DNA of 64,000 nt. Origin: Nymphaea colorata (Eukaryota > Streptophyta > Magnoliopsida > Nymphaeales > Nymphaeaceae). Location of the stretch: assembly GCF_008831285.2 (NCBI RefSeq), contig NC_045141.1, positions 13,626,106 to 13,690,105 of the forward strand. The letters run 5' to 3'. The position numbers were made by a program, and so were the translations under genes. Under the pieces are notes generated by a model that worked only from the letters and a program-made list of their open reading frames with translations, did not search any database and was not told the DNA's origin. Positions 49,632 through 60,634 of the stretch are shown in pieces. Numbering within the stretch: position 1 is the stretch's first letter; the number at the start of each line of letters is the position of its first letter.

Positions 49632-51053
49632 GGTTCAAGAATTCAAGAACCCTCCACTCCACCAACAAACCCTACCTTTCCCCAACTCTGGAAAAGAAAA
49701 AAACAAGAAACACAAACTTCAACTCCTCATTCATCAAAACCCACAATATCCTGCAAAATCAGGAAAGCCCATCTCGAAAAAACACCAATAAAGCAGCATA
49801 CAACAAAATATATTCTCAAAACCATAACAAGAAACGTAGATCCACCCAATTGGGCACCAATACTTTGAAATGGCCTGAGGAAAGAAGTGCATAAACCACA
49901 AATCTGAAGCATAAAGAAAGAATCACAAATACCCACAAAGAACTGAAAAAAGATTACCACGAGGAGCGGAAATAGTCGGAAACCAGAGCAAAGAAATGTG
50001 TTTCCCCGATGCCTTTCCTCCCAAAAGCTTGCAGACCACTGCCTGCAGCAGGAGTACGCGTGAGTAGAGATAATAATAATTTGAAACCCCCCAAAAAGCA
50101 AGAAAAAGGGAAAAGGAGGAGGCGACTAACTTGAAGTTGGGAGTTGGGACAGACGAACCTACAACTTCACTGAGAATGAGAAAGATCAAAGGGCAAGCGA
50201 GCGCCACCAGTAAAGATCGGGAGTCGCTGCTCACTAGTGCGGTGTCAGTGTGAACTGTCATCAACTTAAAGCATTTAACCGCGAACCACCTGGTGTTCTT
50301 TAAAGTCCGAAATTTTCCTTTTACAGGCTCATTTTTTACTATAATTTTAAACTCGCACTACACAGTTCTGATTTCTCTAGATACTGGTTTCACTTTTTCC
50401 AACAACTTTAAAAAAAAAACATCCAACCAAATATTGACATATTGCCTTCGGGGTATGACAAGACAAGGGACAAAAAAAATTGATCATAACGAAACCAAAA
50501 TTTGCGTCCAAACAGGTTTTCATAAATGAAATTTGCTAAAAACGATTGAACAATGAACACAGCTCATGATATAGATTGGGATGCTTATGTCACACATTCT
50601 TTGGGTAGATTGGACGCATTATGTGGTATATCTTAGAAACACAAACATAGAAACACAAAGAAGACTTAGGCTCTCCTTTGGATGGTGGAATAATCTTTCA
50701 CGCACTCAAAAGAAACATCAAACAAGGTGTTTCAAACAAATACACAATAATGACAATCATTTTTTGTCCATCTACAGGCCGAATAATGTGCAAGAAGATT
50801 AAAAACAAGCACAACCACAAACATGAGGATTATATTCGAAAATGCTGCCAAAAGATGGCACCCTACGGAATAAACCGCTCTTATCATGCAGTTTTTTTTT
50901 TTTTTAGTAAAGGCTTTTATGTGTGACTAAAAAATGGGATGGGTGTGAAGGAAACAAACATCTATATCTTTTAGAGGGCGATGGAAACATGTTTATAGTG
51001 GAAATCACTTCATTTAACTAAATTTAACTACATTTATGTTTTATACATACTAA

Positions 51054-51235
51054 AGGGGTTGATGCCGTGAGAGTAGGGCTAGTAGGCAGTTGGTTTCTAT
51101 TCAAATTTTTAAGTTAAAAATTTTACAAAATAAAACATCAACATACAAGTTGAAGCATAACAATCACTCTAAGACATCGAAAACAAACTCAATACTAAAG
51201 AAAATTGAGCGAAAGGAAGAGACTACCCGTCTTTT
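51054..51235 (+). repeat. SINE-like repeat family, copy E
   Basis: The head AGGGGTTGATGCCGTGAGAG and the B-box-like GGTTTCTATTCAAATTT are followed by the body motif ACATACAAGTTGAAGCATAAC and AAGACATCGAAA. With copy A this is the best pair for defining the family. No target duplication was read with confidence. Confidence 0.5.
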
Positions 51236-51699
51236 ATTAAGTAATAGGATGAAATACTTTCATTATTGACTCAATATAAATAAAATGTTTTATACTTTTT
51301 TTTTTGTTGTTTAACAAACTTACCTTAGTGCAAACTAAGTCAAAAGCATAAAGTAAGTTGAGGCATCCTCCACATTTTCCTTTAACTGATGGCGACAAAC
51401 GTGTGGCATGATGCACACATTAATTGTGTGACTCTTAAAAAAACAAACTCATGTACAATATATATTGCTTACAATTATTTAATTTGCCTTTGTGACAGGG
51501 ACAAGGACATATTATGTGATGACATTTTTATCCTTATAACTCGAGAGAATTGCACTCGAGCCACCCTCATCTGACGTATGAATTATGAAACCCATAAACC
51601 CGATTCCCAGATTGGTTTGCTTCGATTTATATAACAATCAAACGAACCGCTAACCAGCTATTGACCCTAAAGTTGGGCGACAAAAAAAAAATCGGGCCA

Positions 51700-51985
51700 A
51701 CCCCATAAGTTATATCTGTTCGGCTCGGGTGGACTCGATTGAGCCGGTTCGTCTCGATAATTTTTTTTATACATATTTTATGATTTTTTATATATAATTA
51801 TAATATCCCATTACTATTAATTATATTTTTATATTATTTTATATTAAAATATATCTATTTTTAGATTTAATCAGGCCAGGCTCAGGTCGAGCTCGGCTCA
51901 GGTTTTAGGTGTTAGGTCGGGCTGACCCAAGCCCAACTCCTTATCGGGTCAGATTGTGCCAGGCCGGGCTGCCCGGTGCCCCGGC
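51700..51985. repeat. AT-cored repeat with GC-rich GGCTCGGG arms
   Basis: A GC-rich left arm (TTCGGCTCGGGTGGACTC), an AT-rich centre of about 130 bp, and a right arm rich in GGCTCAGG and AGCCCAACTCCTTATCGGGT. The right arm matches that of the element at 53075 (CAAGCCCTACTCCTTATCAG), so the two are one family. Ends and target duplication are not clear for this copy. Confidence 0.6.
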
Positions 51986-52698
51986 TTCATTGGCAGAGCC
52001 AAAAGTTGTAGATGGCTTTTGGCCAACCTTTGCCATGGGTTTTGCTTTTAAGCTGCTTTAAACTGGGATTCTTTTAGTAATGACCATTTGTTTTCTTATG
52101 AATAAACGTTGGGATCCTATCTCCAAATAGCCATGGCACATATATATTTGAAAATTAAATATAAAAAACAAATTTTAATGTTGAAGTATATTTCACTCAG
52201 CAATTTGTGAAAATGAGAACCAAGATAGGAACTTCAAGGTAAACAGAAAACTGAGAAATTAATTGTTCTTAAAATCTAAGGGCCCCAAGCCCCCTAACGT
52301 CGACCAGATTGGCAATTATACTGCAACTAATCATATAAGTAAAGAAGGAAAAAACACAAGGTTTTCGCGACATAAGGTGTTGGATCTACTAAAATATATA
52401 AACAGATAAATATTTAGCGTTTTTTCTTGAGTAAATAAAGTGCATATTGACTAATATTCTTTCAATATTGGATACCCCTTCAAAAGAAATCACATGACAT
52501 CATTAAGAATAGGAATACAAGAAGGGCGATTCCAGTGTTATAAAATTTCACTTGCGACAAATGAAATGTGCAAACCACCTGAGCCAAATAGCTGACTACA
52601 ATCTGTCACCTGTCGCATGTAGAATGCCATAACAAATTATCTACTCTAACTGTTTCAACATAATGAATTGATCCAACTTGGTCTCAATTCTAACTCAT

Positions 52699-52849
52699 CA
52701 GTGGTAAAGCGAGAATTTTTTGGCTATAGGGCACTTATAAATAAGTAAATAATTGTAAGAAATCTATCTAAAAATATGTAAAAATAAATAATTTGTTGCT
52801 GGCATGTGCAACTACTGCCCACGCCAGCCTATATGTAGCTACGCTACTG
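52699..52849 (+). mobile_element. hAT-type MITE, copy 4
   Basis: It starts CAGTGGTAAAGCGAGAATTT and ends GTAGCTACGCTACTG, imperfect inverted ends. The internal text TTGTTGCTGGCATGTGCAAC matches copy 1 (11695) in reverse complement. The flanks TAACTCAT and ACTCTCAT agree over the last five bases. Non-coding, 151 bp. Confidence 0.6.
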
Positions 52850-53074
52850 ACTCTCATGCTTAAGTTTGCTTAACTAATCTGTTAAATGAATGAGCTTAAA
52901 TTAAAACTTGAGTTAATAATGAGTTGAGCTTTGCATAAACTCAACTCCATTAAACTAGAGCAGAATCATGTATAACTAAGGGTGTCTAACAAGTCAAGGC
53001 AACTCGTGTTGTAGAGTTGGAGTCCAATTGGCTTGTTGTTGAGTTTGACTTAGCTTATCGTCGAGCTCAAGTGG

Positions 53075-53376
53075 CAAAGCTGGGCATCGGGCTGGTACCC
53101 ATTGAGTACCTGGTACTCAGCGCGAGCTTGGGCTCAAAAAATAGGCATCAAGTGGGCCCGATAAGACATTTTTAAAATTATTTTCATTGATTTATATATA
53201 TAATTATAATTAACTATATATATGTATTATTGTATATTTAAAATATTATTTTTTAATTTTAACAAGGCCGAGCTAAGGCTCAGGTTTCGAGTGTCGGACC
53301 GGGTTCGAGCCACAATTACAGGCTGCAGCCTCGCCAAGCCCTACTCCTTATCAGGTTGGCTCAATGCCCAGGCCTG
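53075..53376 (+). mobile_element. Non-autonomous hAT-like element with perfect 8-bp target duplication
   Basis: Perfect TCAAGTGG flanks lie at 53067-53074 and 53377-53384. The ends CAAAGCTGGGCATCG and CAATGCCCAGGCCTG are inverted repeats matching at 11 of 15 positions. The 302-bp body has GC-rich arms and an AT-rich core and no coding frame. An 8-bp duplication with CA...TG termini is the hAT signature. It lies inside older CTCGAGCTC-rich DNA that continues on both sides. Confidence 0.8.
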
Positions 53377-53797
53377 TCAAGTGGAGCTCAAGTATTATTG
53401 AGCTCAAGCTCAATTTGATTTTAAGACACAACCTTAAATGTGTCAAACTCTAGTTATAATATAGTCTATGAAGCTGAACTCGAGCTGACCTTGTAAAGGT
53501 GGACTCGAGCCGGAGTTCAGCTAACTCGAGCTCGACTCAACTCCTGTACAATGCTTCTTCTAATGCTTCTTCTAATAGGCAAGTTGGAGCTACTAAGCAA
53601 CAAAACTATAGCAAAATTATAGTTGTTGGACATCGTATCAGCAATACCAGCTCATATGGAAAAGTCAATACTTGATTAAAATTGAAACATTTATTATTAA
53701 GATGACCATAAATCATCACAAAATATGCCATAATAGGCACACCCGATTTGAAGTAAGGCACAGGCCGGCCCAAGCCCGGTTCATTTTTAATAAAAAA

Positions 53798-53798
<1 letters not shown>

Positions 53799-53841
<43 letters not shown>
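53799..53841. repeat. (AT)n microsatellite, about 20 units
   Basis: An AT dinucleotide run of about 42 bp inside an AT-cored, GC-flanked repeat (CAGGCCGGCCCAAGCCCGGT to its left). It probably expanded from the core of a copy related to the 53075 element. Confidence 0.95.
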
Positions 53842-53844
<3 letters not shown>

Positions 53845-55978
53845 ATAAACATATAAAAAAAAATTACTTAACCCAACCCAAATCTAACCATCCATCCAGC
53901 ACACAACAGCATTGAGCTGTTTCCAACTCATATTATTAATATGTATCTTTTGAATTTCTAATTGGTTTACAAATATTATACCTATTTTCTTAAAATAGAA
54001 AAAAGAAAAAAATAGGACACTACCAACTATCAATGTTGGAAAATTATTTATTATGGCATTCTACCCAGTCGCCCTCAGTACGAATACCACATCTACAACG
54101 TTGACATAGAAAGGCGTGATGAGAGAGATATTTTTATAAATGTATGTACTAAGGAGGAACAGATTTGGATCTCACATTTACCAGATGCTCTTATTTGGAT
54201 CCCTTGTTCTTATATTAAGAATCAAGCTCAAAGTGAAAGATGCACTTTTAAAACCAAATCCAACTGATCATATAGCAAACAAGCCATAACCAAATTTTTT
54301 TTGAGATATTGGACTCGGTTTTCATTGGGTCAAGTGAGTCGGATGAAGATAAAACAAATTCCGAATCCATCAGAAAATTCATCCATGTCACCATCGCGAG
54401 ATATATCCGTCACACTGTGATCAGAAATATTTATGACTTACGGCAACGTCAAGATCCGAGTTACTCCTTATATAAAAGGACAAAGCAATAAAAATTGGGA
54501 ATAACTAAAGACATGATTATAATTTATTGATACAAAACAAATATTGATGCAAGCATATCTAGATCTAATAAAATATGCACATCTGGGCCCAATATGACAA
54601 ATTCAGAGCCATAAAGTCCCAAACAGATTTTATTATAAGTTTCTAACCTTTTGTTTCTTAACTAAACCACAACAATTTATACTAGATAAATGATAAGGCA
54701 CAATATATTTGGTAACCTCAACAAACTAATCTTTTGGATGAGCAAATTTTAAATTTCCATTTTTTGATGAATTATTGTGGCATCAAATTGTGGTATAGTG
54801 CCTGAAGAGATGCAAGAACGGAGCGAGGGTAGGACCAGCAAGGGCCATGGCTCCACCTAAAAATAAAAATTAAAAATTAAAAATTGCATGTAAAATTTCA
54901 AAAAAGGTCTTATATAAACATTTTAAAAAATGATATTTCAGTCCAAGTCAAATTTAGAATCTTTAATTCAACTTTTTTCATGAAAAATTTCTAGCTCTAC
55001 CTCTGCTGAAAGAGTCTAATGCAACCGGCTCTAATGGGTGGGGTGGTACCTGCTTCAAGTGGTATGAGCAATCTCCTGTTGCGAACTCTAACCTTTGGCA
55101 CCAATACAGTTTTGGATCTTGGGAGTTGCGTAAGACGGGGACCTGGACCTCTGTTTTCATTCTGCCAGTGGGATTTTTGGTCACCAAAAAAAAAAAAAAA
55201 ATGTAATGCTGTAAGCTTCATGGAACATGATTCGCTTACTTTTTTTTCTTTTTTAATGTCTATCCACGTTTTGTCTAAGTTGGTTGCAATGTATTTAGAC
55301 ACCTTTGCAAGTTTAAGCAAGGTTTAGTGCCATCAGAAATAAATATTTCCCAGTAGATACGCAAGCTCTCATTGGATCATTCATTGCGTATTAAAAAACA
55401 AATTGGTGTTACCAAGCCTTCTAAGTTCGCGTGCATTGACGAGCAGTGGCCCGACCAAGATCCTTATCCCTCTCCTTATTTTCAAACTTCATTTGAAGCG
55501 TGTTATTGTCGTGCCACCATAGTTGGACATGCATTTTATAAGTCTTGGTGTATGTTTGATAGGTCCCGGGTGATCGATCCCGAGACATATGACACAATTG
55601 AAATGATTGGTAGGCGGTAGAGCGCGACATCTAAGCTGAAGGGTGCACCGTTGCTATCGCTGATACCGACGCAGCTCAGGACCCCGGAGGCAGGGGGAAT
55701 GGGGGGGCCTTCGGGCTTTTTTCGGGCGGTGGGATTAATACTGCTCACCCGAAGAGAGTAACCTCTCACCAATTCAAGTGTCATATTTTGGAATTCCTTG
55801 CTTAGTATGAGGGTCTTTGAGTGATGTTTGTGTAAATTATAAAAAAGTAACGATAGCAGAAAAATTTCTATTTCTTTCTTCCTTTACTATGTGGTCAGGG
55901 CAGGGGAATACACGTATTAAAAATTTGTTACATGATAATTACAATTTACAATTTGTTAAAGGAGAATAACCAAATCTT

Positions 55979-56190
55979 GCACGATCGACACTTTACGCAC
56001 TTCACGCTGGGTGGTTCTCGAAACTGATCAGCCAGCACTTCTCACATGATCAATAATATAGTAGGTGGTTCACGCACGATCAGCATAGTGGGTGGTTCTA
56101 GAAACTGATCAGCCAACGCTTCACTCACAATCAGCTGGTAAACTGATCAGCCAACACTTCACGCACGATCAGCAGGTTGGTCTAGAAATG
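55979..56190. repeat. Imperfect minisatellite with TGATCA units
   Basis: A 210-bp array. AAACTGATCAGCCA(A/G)C occurs at 56021, 56102 and 56140; (G)GGTGGTTC occurs at 56009, 56063 and 56090; CGCACGATCAGCA occurs at 56073 and 56162. Units are of variable length, about 37-82 bp, and are shuffled. The palindrome TGATCA sits in the most conserved part. It lies about 800 bp upstream of the neurochondrin start codon. Confidence 0.85.
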
Positions 56191-56414
56191 TCTGTGTTAA
56201 TCTAAATGAATGTTAATATAAATGAATGAAACAACTAATGCTCTTTCTACACACTAAGTTTTCAAATTACTTGCACACTCGCTTACCCCCTAAGCTTGTG
56301 GTGAACTGAAGCCGTATGGATTCAAGAAGGGTCGGCATGTGTTTCTAATGTCTATGTATATTTAAATCTTTTTCAAAAAAAGATCCATTTTCGAATTTAT
56401 ATCTATACTCTGTT

Positions 56415-56600
56415 TTCGAGAGTTGGCGCAACAGATGGGGCAGGAGTTGATAGATAGTTATTTTTAGTTCGAAAACACCAAATAGTAATGTTTGAAATTT
56501 TCGGAAACCTTCCCGTCCATTCTTCCTCCTTCCTCTAATGGTAAAAAAAAGTCAGGAATATGCAAATTGAAGTATAATGAAAATGGCATTATGAGTGCAT
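56415..56600 (+). repeat. SINE-like repeat family, copy F
   Basis: The head CGAGAGTTGGCGCAACAGAT resembles copy B and the pol III A box. TTAGTTCGAAAACACC lies where the B box should be, and the body motif ATATGCAAATTGAAGTATAA is at about 56558. It lies about 400 bp upstream of the neurochondrin coding start. Confidence 0.5.
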
Positions 56601-56995
56601 CTCTTTTGTTTAAAAGAGAGGTTAGGGCTAAAGGTGTGAGAACCCTGCAACTTACATCGACATTCAAATTGATTCAACTGAATCGGATATCCAGTCGAGT
56701 ATAATCCAACCCGGTTGTAGTGCTTGCGACGGCGGACCGAGCGCTCTGTTCCCCTCGTTCAAAGCTTTCCCTTTTTCTGGAGAGCTGCCGAGCGTGCGAG
56801 TGTTCGGGAAAGCCTTCGAGCCTCGAGGTGGAGGGAGGAGGAAGGACCCTCCGTAGTTAAGATTACATGAAGACGTAATCTCTAATCTCTCTTCGTAATC
56901 CTCGCGTTAAGCATCGAAGCCCAACCTCTGATCAGCTTCTTCTTCTTCTTAAACTCCGTTCTCTTCTTATTCTTCTTCTCCTTGTTCGCCTGGCA

Positions 56996-59375
56996 ATGGA
57001 CGATTGTCTGAAACTTCTGAAAGGGGAGAAAGACGAGCAGAAGTTCGCTGGTCTGCTCTTAGCCACCAGGCTGTGCCAAGGGAACGACGATGCGTCGGTC
57101 CGCAAGATTTACGATGCTGTCGGCTTCAGCTTCCTCAATCGCCTTTTGCGAACTGGTTCAATTCTCTTCTTCTTCTTCTTCTTCTTCTTCTTCTTCTTCT
57201 TCTTCTTCTTTTTGGTGCCCTGGGCGATGGTGGAGCTTGCCTATGAGCTGTTTAAATGGTGGAGAATTATAATCCTAATGAATCAGTAGTTTCTTGGTGT
57301 TATAGGTTTAGGTAAGGGTGGAGATACTGAGGAGCGGGAAGACTACTTGAAGCTTGCTGTGACTGTGCTGGCGACGTTTTGCCGGCTTCCCGAAGTCGCG
57401 TCGTCCACTGACATGCTTTCCACAGTTCCACTTATTTTGGAGATCTTAAGGAAAAGGTGGGTTTTTTTTTCTTGCGTTGTTCATTTGCTTTTGATAGGGT
57501 TAGAGTTACTGCAATTCGTGCTTCATGCTTCTGTTTATGAGCTTTAGTGGTGTGATTTTTAATCTGTTTGAGCTATGGTTTGAATTCACTTCAGCACGAT
57601 ATTATAGATCCACGCACTTCATGCACGCTGGGCTGGACGGCTGGAGATTGAGAAAAAAAAAGTGTACTCGGAATTTGTCGCTGTATGTTGGAGCTATTTT
57701 CTGCTCGGCTTTTACCATGGCCGGAGCATATCATGGTGAAAGCGCAACAAACCTAAGCATAATATATTTCGGACTAAAATATTGCGAACAAAATGTTTAG
57801 TATTTGATTGTCATGGTGTTGCGCCGATGAAGCGGATCTATACTCATTTAGTTTATCCTTCGCTTGCTTGAACTCCGAATGCATGCTTGTTTGCTACTTG
57901 TGGACTGCACTATGTGGTGGCGTTGGCATATTAAAGCGCATGGAAGCAACACAATGACAACAATGTGGTGCACTTTTGAACCGTAACTATGATCTATACG
58001 TCCCTCGTCCATGGGTAGAGTAATGGCATGAGATATGTGGCTTTTGGTAATTATGATGCCAAAACGCAGGCTGTAGTAATGTTGCAAAATGTGACTTTTA
58101 ACTTGTGGGTCCACCAAATTTTGTTCAAACCTTTTCAAATCCAAAAAAGTTCGAAGATCATGCAACTGAAGGGCACAGCTATGCAAAAGCAAGGTTCGCT
58201 CCAGATTATGCAAAGAAGGATCTCTAAAAAAAATCTGAAAGGAACATATTACATGAAAAAGTAATATTAGCTACAAAATGAAACTACAATTTCAAATTCA
58301 AATGACCATAAATTGAATAACACACACACACACACACATATGTATATATGTATGCTACAAATAGCACACACAAATTTTAGTAAAAAAATAATTAAAATTT
58401 AAAAACTTAAATTACTTCCATTACTTGAATAGACATCAAATGATCAACTGTAATCTATAAGACTTACCCTTCAACTACCTAATGCTTGTGAAGCTTCAAA
58501 AATTTCATTTAGAGGTCAAAAGTTTCTAAGCACACCTGAACAACCTGAGTCCTTAAATTTTAATTTTACTTTAGGCATGTAAAAATGGTTTGCATGATGC
58601 CCATACTGGTCCGCCTTAATGTAATTTGTGTAATTGCAAGCTAAAAGAACAATTGTCACTCTTTAAGGATGTAATGTAAGACATGTCCTGTATCACTTCT
58701 TAAGTCTTGCAATTTATATCCAATACAACAGAATTAGAGCCCTGTGATTGGTTTGGAGTTGTACTTTGCCTGTTTCCCCTATAATTATGATATATACCAT
58801 ACTGTAGGTTATGTTACTTGGAAGAGTATACATAGTTGCACAAATGCACCACTGCTTCCTCTTTGAACCCATAATTTGACATGCACAAATGCACTTCCTG
58901 ATTGAAACATGTCGAAACATTACAATTTATGCGCTACAACCCGTTACGTGAAATGCACAAATGCACATCCTGACTGGAATATGCTCTACTCACTAGTGGT
59001 TCCTCTTTGAACCTATTATTCGACATAAAAGCTCAATGTTTGAAGATAGACAAATCAAATGGATTGTATGACTTGATAAAGCAAAGTTCTTCGGTTTTAG
59101 ATAAACATATCAAAGCCAATTTATGAATTAGGCATGGTGGGTAAATGTGTTCTCTCATTAAAAGTTTGGCACTTTACTTAATGTTACTTTGCTGACTTTT
59201 CTTATTTGATGTATTCATTTAGGTCAGATCCATCCCTCATTGTGGAATGTTATGAGTGCTTATTATTGATAGGAAGTGCTTCACAAGATGGTCCAAGAAT
59301 GTTATTTGATTCTGGGGCCATAACTGTTCTGTCTTCACATATATCGATTTTACCTGATGGTACTCATCTAACTTG
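56996..59375 (+). CDS. Neurochondrin-family protein, first three exons (partial)
   Basis: The exons are 56996-57155, 57306-57456 and 59223-59375, joined at GT-AG introns (150 bp and 1766 bp); reading phase is preserved through all joins. They encode about 154 residues starting MDDCLKLLKGEKDEQKFAG, then GLGKGG...LKLAVTVLATFCRLPEVASS, then LIVECYECLLLIGSASQDG and SILPDGTHLT. This order of short alpha-helical segments is the N-terminus of plant neurochondrin-like proteins, armadillo-type helical-repeat proteins of about 600 aa whose plant role is poorly known. The leader before the ATG is CT-rich. The rest of the gene lies beyond the window. Intron 3 (donor at 59376) contains a copia retrotransposon in the same orientation. 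Intron 1 holds a (CTT)15 run 10 bp after the donor. Exon 3's donor is inferred from the loss of homology and could shift by a few bases. Confidence 0.85.
57166..57210 (+). repeat. (CTT)15 microsatellite in neurochondrin intron 1
   Basis: A pure 45-bp CTT run makes up nearly a third of the 150-bp intron. It starts 10 bp after the donor. It is part of the intron: the frame reads through as a Phe run only because the intron is open in that phase. Confidence 0.95.
58321..58338. repeat. (CA)9 microsatellite in neurochondrin intron 2
   Basis: A short CA run followed by a TATGTATATATG tract. Intron 2 otherwise shows only the repeated motif GCACAAATGCAC at about 58836, 58883 and 58956, and no coding sequence. 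Confidence 0.9.
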
Positions 59376-59526
59376 GTATGATGCTTTATGATCTTTATTA
59401 TGCTTCTTATTTTTAAGCGCATTAAGTTCAATCATTCTTGTCTAAGCTAATTTTTGTTTGTATTTCATAGTTATCTATGAGTTTTCTGGCTGTTAATCTG
59501 AGGAATCATAGGCATGCGCTGTTTTT

Positions 59527-59531
59527 GTGCT
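59527..59531. other. Candidate 5-bp target site of the copia insertion
   Basis: GTGCT directly precedes the LTR start TGTTAGAATATG. A 5-bp duplication is expected for this superfamily; the right-hand copy lies beyond the window, so this is unconfirmed. Confidence 0.5.
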
Positions 59532-59814
59532 TGTTAGAATATGTTGTTGTGGGAACCGGGTCCATATCTGGACCCGGTTCTATGGGGCGTGGGTACCGAG
59601 GCGGGCTCGGTACCCTAGGCGGCTTCTCCTCTCTCCCTCTTTATATTGTCACTTATGTATAAGTGTTGAATTAAGTGAAATAGAATAATCTCTCTCCTAG
59701 GGTTGCGGGTGTGCACCTAGGTAGAGCTTCCCGTGGTTTTTTCCTCGTCCGAGGTTTTTCCACGTACATCGTGTGTTCTTCCTCTTCTTCCTCTACGTGG
59801 TTCGTGTTTCTACA
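59532..59814 (+). repeat. 5' LTR of the copia element
   Basis: 283 bp, TG at the start and CA at the end. U3 contains two perfect inverted repeats (59553-59580 and 59591-59615) followed by a TATA-like TTTATATT at about 59639. Its right end is fixed by the adjacent primer-binding site. Confidence 0.93.
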
Positions 59815-59827
59815 TGGTATCAGAGCC
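59815..59827 (+). promoter_or_regulatory. Primer-binding site (initiator tRNA-Met)
   Basis: TGGTATCAGAGCC directly follows the LTR. It is the standard complement of the plant initiator tRNA-Met 3' end used to prime minus-strand synthesis in copia elements. Confidence 0.93.
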
Positions 59828-59859
59828 ATCGAAGTTGGAGAAGAGTTTTTTTCCCCTGA

Positions 59860-60634
59860 TATCCAGCCCCTCATTCTGCAGAAGCCGACCTCTTTCGATA
59901 TGTGGACTGTGCTTGCAAAGATGTATGGTCGCAAGAAGAGACATCTGCGCACCTATCAGATTAAACGCAGTATTTACTCCCTGGCACAGGGTGATTTGTC
60001 TGTTGCTGCCTTCTATGCTGCCCTGAAGACCAAATGGGAGGAGCTAGATTATCATGTGACTGATGAGTGGAAGTGCGGTTCAGATAATTCCCTCTACTGG
60101 GAAAAGGAATGGATGGACCGTACGTTTCTGTTTCTGGGAGGCCTGCGGGATGAATTTGAGTCTATTCGTAGCCAGATTCTTAATGGTGATGAGATTCCGG
60201 GGATAGAGGAAGTATATGCTCGTGTTGAGTCTGAAGAAGAACGTCGCCAGGTGATGCATCTTGACACCGGTCATGGCCCTTCTGCCTTTGTCAGCCGTGC
60301 CTCAGGGACTGGGCAGCGTCCTGCCCGGCATTGCACTCATTGCAACAAGTTGGGGCATTCGGTGGATTTCTGTTGGGATCTTCATCCCGAGAAGAGACTG
60401 GTCAGAGGTCGTCCTCCCTCTGGCAAGCGTAGCCCTTCTGTGTCTGATTCCAGTCAGAGCAATCCTTCTAGTGGTGCAAAGTCTAAGCTGTCCCCTGATC
60501 AACTCAAGGAGCTACAGGCGTACATCAGCCGCTTATCTACTACCCCTGAGGAGTCCTCCACGTCTGAAGGGGCTCAGCTAGCCCAAGCCCTCGTTGCCTC
60601 GACTGATCCAGGTAACCCTTCTCTTGGTGATTAG
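59860..60634 (+). pseudogene. Copia gag remnant
   Basis: Gag homology starts about 45 bp after the primer-binding site with LQKPTSFDMWTVLAKMYG-like text and continues through the UBN2-type gag core (SLAQGDLSVAAFYAALKTKW). A CCHC zinc knuckle (CTHCNKLGHSVDFC) lies at about 60331-60372. The leader and roughly the first hundred gag codons of typical relatives are missing, which implies an internal deletion and leaves no natural start codon. The frame ends at TAG 60632-60634, immediately before the protease region in the same frame. No frame in this copy could yield normal capsid protein. Confidence 0.85.

Larger units (their letters stand above)
49632..56995. other. Gene-free intergenic region with many repeats
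   Basis: No gene is supported between the acidic-protein gene and the neurochondrin gene. The frame at 55372-55620 has an unusual composition but no domain I recognise. The region holds SINE-like copies (51054, 56415), a hAT-type MITE (52699), a 302-bp hAT-like element with 8-bp duplications (53075), related AT-cored repeats (51700-51985, 53740-53900), an AT microsatellite (53799-53841), a possible MITE relative ending near 55012, a poly-A run at 55186-55201 and a minisatellite (55979-56190). Much of 53390-53560 is rich in CTCGAGCTC. Confidence 0.6.

Noticed and set aside
49116-49868. 250-aa plus-strand hydrophobic frame that looks like a membrane protein
   Set aside because: Antisense of the Glu/Asp-rich region of the acidic protein: CTC/TTC runs read as Leu/Phe and mimic membrane segments.
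55372-55620. 82-aa frame MDHSLRIKKQIG
   Set aside because: No recognised domain or paralogue; flanked by stops and repeats. It may be a transposon fragment but nothing identifies which.
56996-57289. 97-aa frame with a poly-Phe tract and a hydrophobic tail
   Set aside because: Exon 1 of the neurochondrin gene reading through into intron 1, where a CTT repeat encodes Phe. Splicing at 57155/57306 restores homology.
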